From Xiphophorus maculatus (taxonomy: Eukaryota; Chordata; Actinopteri; Cyprinodontiformes; Poeciliidae): DNA of 64,000 nucleotides. The stretch is taken from the NCBI RefSeq assembly GCF_002775205.1, contig NC_036443.1, positions 9,353,698 to 9,417,697 of the forward strand, read 5' to 3'. Of the stretch, positions 61,570-64,000 are shown piece after piece. The notes beneath the pieces are model-generated. The model ran no database searches, was not told the DNA's origin, and was given only the letters and a program-made list of their open reading frames with translations. Position 1 is the stretch's first letter. Every line of letters begins with the position of its first letter. The position numbers and the translations under genes are program-made.

Positions 61570-64000
61570 ATGGACTCCGACCAAATCACCGGGCTGTACG
61601 GAAAGGTCAGCGGCCTGGCTGTTCCGGTTTCAGCTCGCGTGAGCGAGGAGCAGCTGCCGGAAGTCCGGATCTACACCGTGACAGCGGGTGAGCTAGCTGC
61701 AGCTAACACAGCCTTCTTCCACTGATGCTGAACAGTACTTATTTGTTAATTACACATTTGTGACTAAATTATTATTATTAATTAAATTGTGTTGTTATTA
61801 TTATTATTATTATTAATAAAGTCGTCATGTTTCTTAAATTTGTTTTAAAATAAGGCTGTCAATAAAATAAATTAATTATTTTTAAACAATGCTGGAAGCT
61901 ATTGGCAAAATTTGTATTAATTTGAAATCAAATCTTACCATAAAAAAATGGAAATGATGAAAAATGATCACCCCATAAATCTAATAACTTCTTGGGCCAT
62001 GCTTAGTGACAACCATAAACTGTTTGTGATAACTGGCACATTGCTGTGGAGGAATATTTGTACATGTACACCTGTTCAAGGTCACATTTCAATAGGATAT
62101 AAGTCCAAACTTTGACTAGGCCATTTCTATTTTGTTGAGCTATTTCCCAGATCTCTACATTGTAAAGTTTTTGCAGATCTGCCCTCCATCGCTTGAGGAC
62201 CTTAATGATACTGAAACTATCACATTTCTGCAAACAATTATGGACACAAAATAAAGCCTCTGTGCAACGTAAAATTAATATTATACTTTTGCCGGAGGCC
62301 CCTTTTAATAAATCCCAACTTTTTACTGTGTACACATGCAGAGTGGATCCAGACTGACCTGGTCCGAAACTCCAGACTTCACTACTCACAGCAGTGGACT
62401 CTGATCGCTGACAGCAACAACCACAAAAGCATCAGGACCGTCCTCCCACCTGGACCATGTTCACCACTGTCTGGAGAGTGAGTGGTGCTTGCTTTAATGT
62501 AACTGTTTTATCCTCAATTATATTTACAGCTGCTATTAAGTCTTGACCATAAAACCTGTACAAATGTTTCATTTGTTTGAGTGACAGCTGCTGGAATAAA
62601 AGACTTCCTGAAGTGAATGATTGTAGGTTTATAAAACCATCAGGGAAATAAAGTACAGCAGTCAGACAGAGCAGACTTCTGTTAAGCTGCAAAGACTTAA
62701 CAACACTGCAGAAATGTTTCCTCCCTCTCGCTCAATTGGAATTGAACCATGCCTTTACATAAAAGAAATCTACATATTGAGGTTTACTAAGCAAGAATAA
62801 ATGTCTATATTTTTAAAGTGATATAAACCTACAGGCTGTACAGTTTGTTGTAATTGGCACAAATAATGATTCAACGATCCACAGGATCTTACAGAATAGA
62901 AGATGCATTCTCTCTTTCACCATACATGGGATTATAAAAAGTGAAAAACAATGGAACAATGTTTGTGTTCAACCTGTGCACATGGAAATAGTTATTGTGA
63001 AAAACTGCCGGCACAAGAGGTGTGGCTCAGCTAGGGACGCAAACAATTAATTGACTTGCGATTAATTGTTTAAAATTTTAACTGATATTATCTAGTTAGA
63101 CCCACTTTTAGTGTTGTAGTGTGCCCACCATCCAGAAGAGGGCGCGACTGGACAACCTTAATCCCAGCCAGTTAAGGCAGAAACAAAGATGGCGGAGCCA
63201 TACCAGAACGGGAAAATGAAACGGTCCAGAATTCGGCGTGAGATGTAAAATGCACTTGATGTGGTTCTGTTATGAAACATAAACACTCGACAAGCTCTGT
63301 CAGTTCCACCTTAAAGCACTCACTCAGCTGTGCCTCCTGATAGAGCAGTGTGAACTTCTCAACCACAAATGATTAAAATATAAAAATGTGTTTTGTTTTT
63401 TAAATTATGGAAAACTTAGTCCTTAGTGTTATGGAAAAAAGAGAAAATGGTCACCTATCAATTAATCATTAGTCAATTGTGATTGATAAGCTCAGTGAAC
63501 TTGAGGATAATAACTTGGCAATAAAATTAATCAAAGATTTCCAGTTCAGTTTTTTCTTCAGATGACAATGGTGACTATTTTGCAGAAGTATTCATTTCTG
63601 TTCTTCAGGTTATTGAGTGAACTGTCGCCAACTCGTGGCCTGAGGGCTGTTGTCAGGGAGACGGGCAGCCAGCAGCTCCTAGAGGTTAGAACGATGGATC
63701 AAAATCATCCCCAGGAGGACAAATGCTTTAACATCTCAATAAGCTGCTGCTTGTGCTTGTTCCTGTTCAGATCTGGGACCGTCACGGCCTCAGGAAAAGC
63801 CTGAACCTGTCTGCCCTGAACATCCACGGCAGAGTGTACGACGACAGTAAGAGATCGGACTGAGCGTCGTGCGTGAGTGTGGTACTTTGACACGCCCCTC
63901 ATGTCTCACTGTGTGCGTCCAGCTCAGTTCGGCTGCCTGTCCTGGTCAGAGTGTGAGAGCAAGCTGCTGTTCGTAGCTGAGCGTAGCCGCAGCTCGTCGG
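61570..64000 (+). CDS. apeh: apeh, acylaminoacyl-peptide hydrolase (3'-partial, first 5 coding exons)
   Basis: APEH, a serine peptidase of the S9 prolyl-oligopeptidase family, removes N-acylated residues from peptides in the cytosol. Exons: 61570-61687, 62342-62477, 63609-63684, 63771-63846, 63923 to the window end. Phases join and give the start of the N-terminal propeller: the EW...L...RNSRLHYSQQW segment, SPLSGELLSELSPTRGLRAV, LLEIWDRHG, KSLNLSALNIHGRVYDD, TQFGCLSWSECESKLLFVAE. These follow the family order (human has FNLSALEKHGPVYED and FGCLSWS). The catalytic alpha/beta-hydrolase domain lies beyond the window. Start 61570 (gcggATGg) was chosen by alignment of length; an in-frame ATG at 61531 without an intervening stop would add 13 residues. 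Confidence 0.93.
61790..61817. repeat. (TTA)n microsatellite in apeh intron 1
   Basis: A run of TTA/TAT triplets 100 bp after apeh exon 1. Confidence 0.85.
62050..62230. mobile_element. Tc1-type fragment in apeh intron 1
   Basis: 'caaactttgactaggccatt' is nearly identical to a phrase found in many fish Tc1-derived repeats. The surrounding sequence is decayed. Confidence 0.4.

Noticed and set aside
1-64000. CRISPR arrays, bacterial operons, viral or toxin genes
   Set aside because: None seen; the window is ordinary vertebrate genomic DNA.

Overview
This window is vertebrate nuclear DNA, almost certainly from a ray-finned (teleost, probably percomorph) fish. Genes are split into short exons with GT/AG borders. 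Introns and spacers are AT-rich and full of microsatellites and fish-type repeats (a tRNA-derived SINE, hAT-like MITEs, decayed Tc1/mariner copies, LINE 3' tails). The protein set (PRKAR2A, NAA80, a HYAL, LSMEM2, AMT, IFRD2, APEH) all maps to human chromosome 3p21.31. The species cannot be named from sequence alone.

Layout. (1) 1-21.2 kb: the 3' part of prkar2a (+), nine coding exons from 5494 to 19957; exon 1 with the dimerisation/docking domain lies left of the window. (2) 21.3-29.2 kb: intergenic DNA holding three tandem U5 spliceosomal snRNA genes (about 24315, 24881 and 25657, all +) with recognisable snRNA promoter parts. (3) 29.2-30.35 kb: naa80 (+), the actin N-terminal acetyltransferase, with an in-frame proline minisatellite. 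(4) 31.86-35.48 kb: a complete six-exon hyaluronidase gene (+), best placed as hyal3 by neighbours. (5) 36.90-37.90 kb: lsmem2 (-), convergent with the hyaluronidase gene, apparently with a GC-AG intron. (6) 41.01-46.53 kb: amt (+), nine exons, glycine-cleavage T-protein. (7) 48.6-59.7 kb: ifrd2 (+), twelve coding exons plus a candidate in-frame cassette exon and an upstream 5'UTR exon with a uORF. (8) 61.57 kb to the window end: first five coding exons of apeh (+).

The protein genes are housekeeping or signalling genes that do not form one pathway; their grouping is old vertebrate synteny. The least expected part is the U5 cluster. Copies 1 and 3 look fully functional: loop I, Sm site, both stems, a PSE-like box at about -63 to -47 and a 3' box-like element. 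Copy 2 has lost the PSE-like core, yet its stem changes are compensatory. Copy 1 has a near-ideal ZNF143/Staf site at about -230 to -215. A second such site sits about 550 bp upstream of copy 3, as if pushed away by an insertion. Exon borders were derived by hand from splice consensus, reading phase and family similarity; no alignment or transcript data were available.
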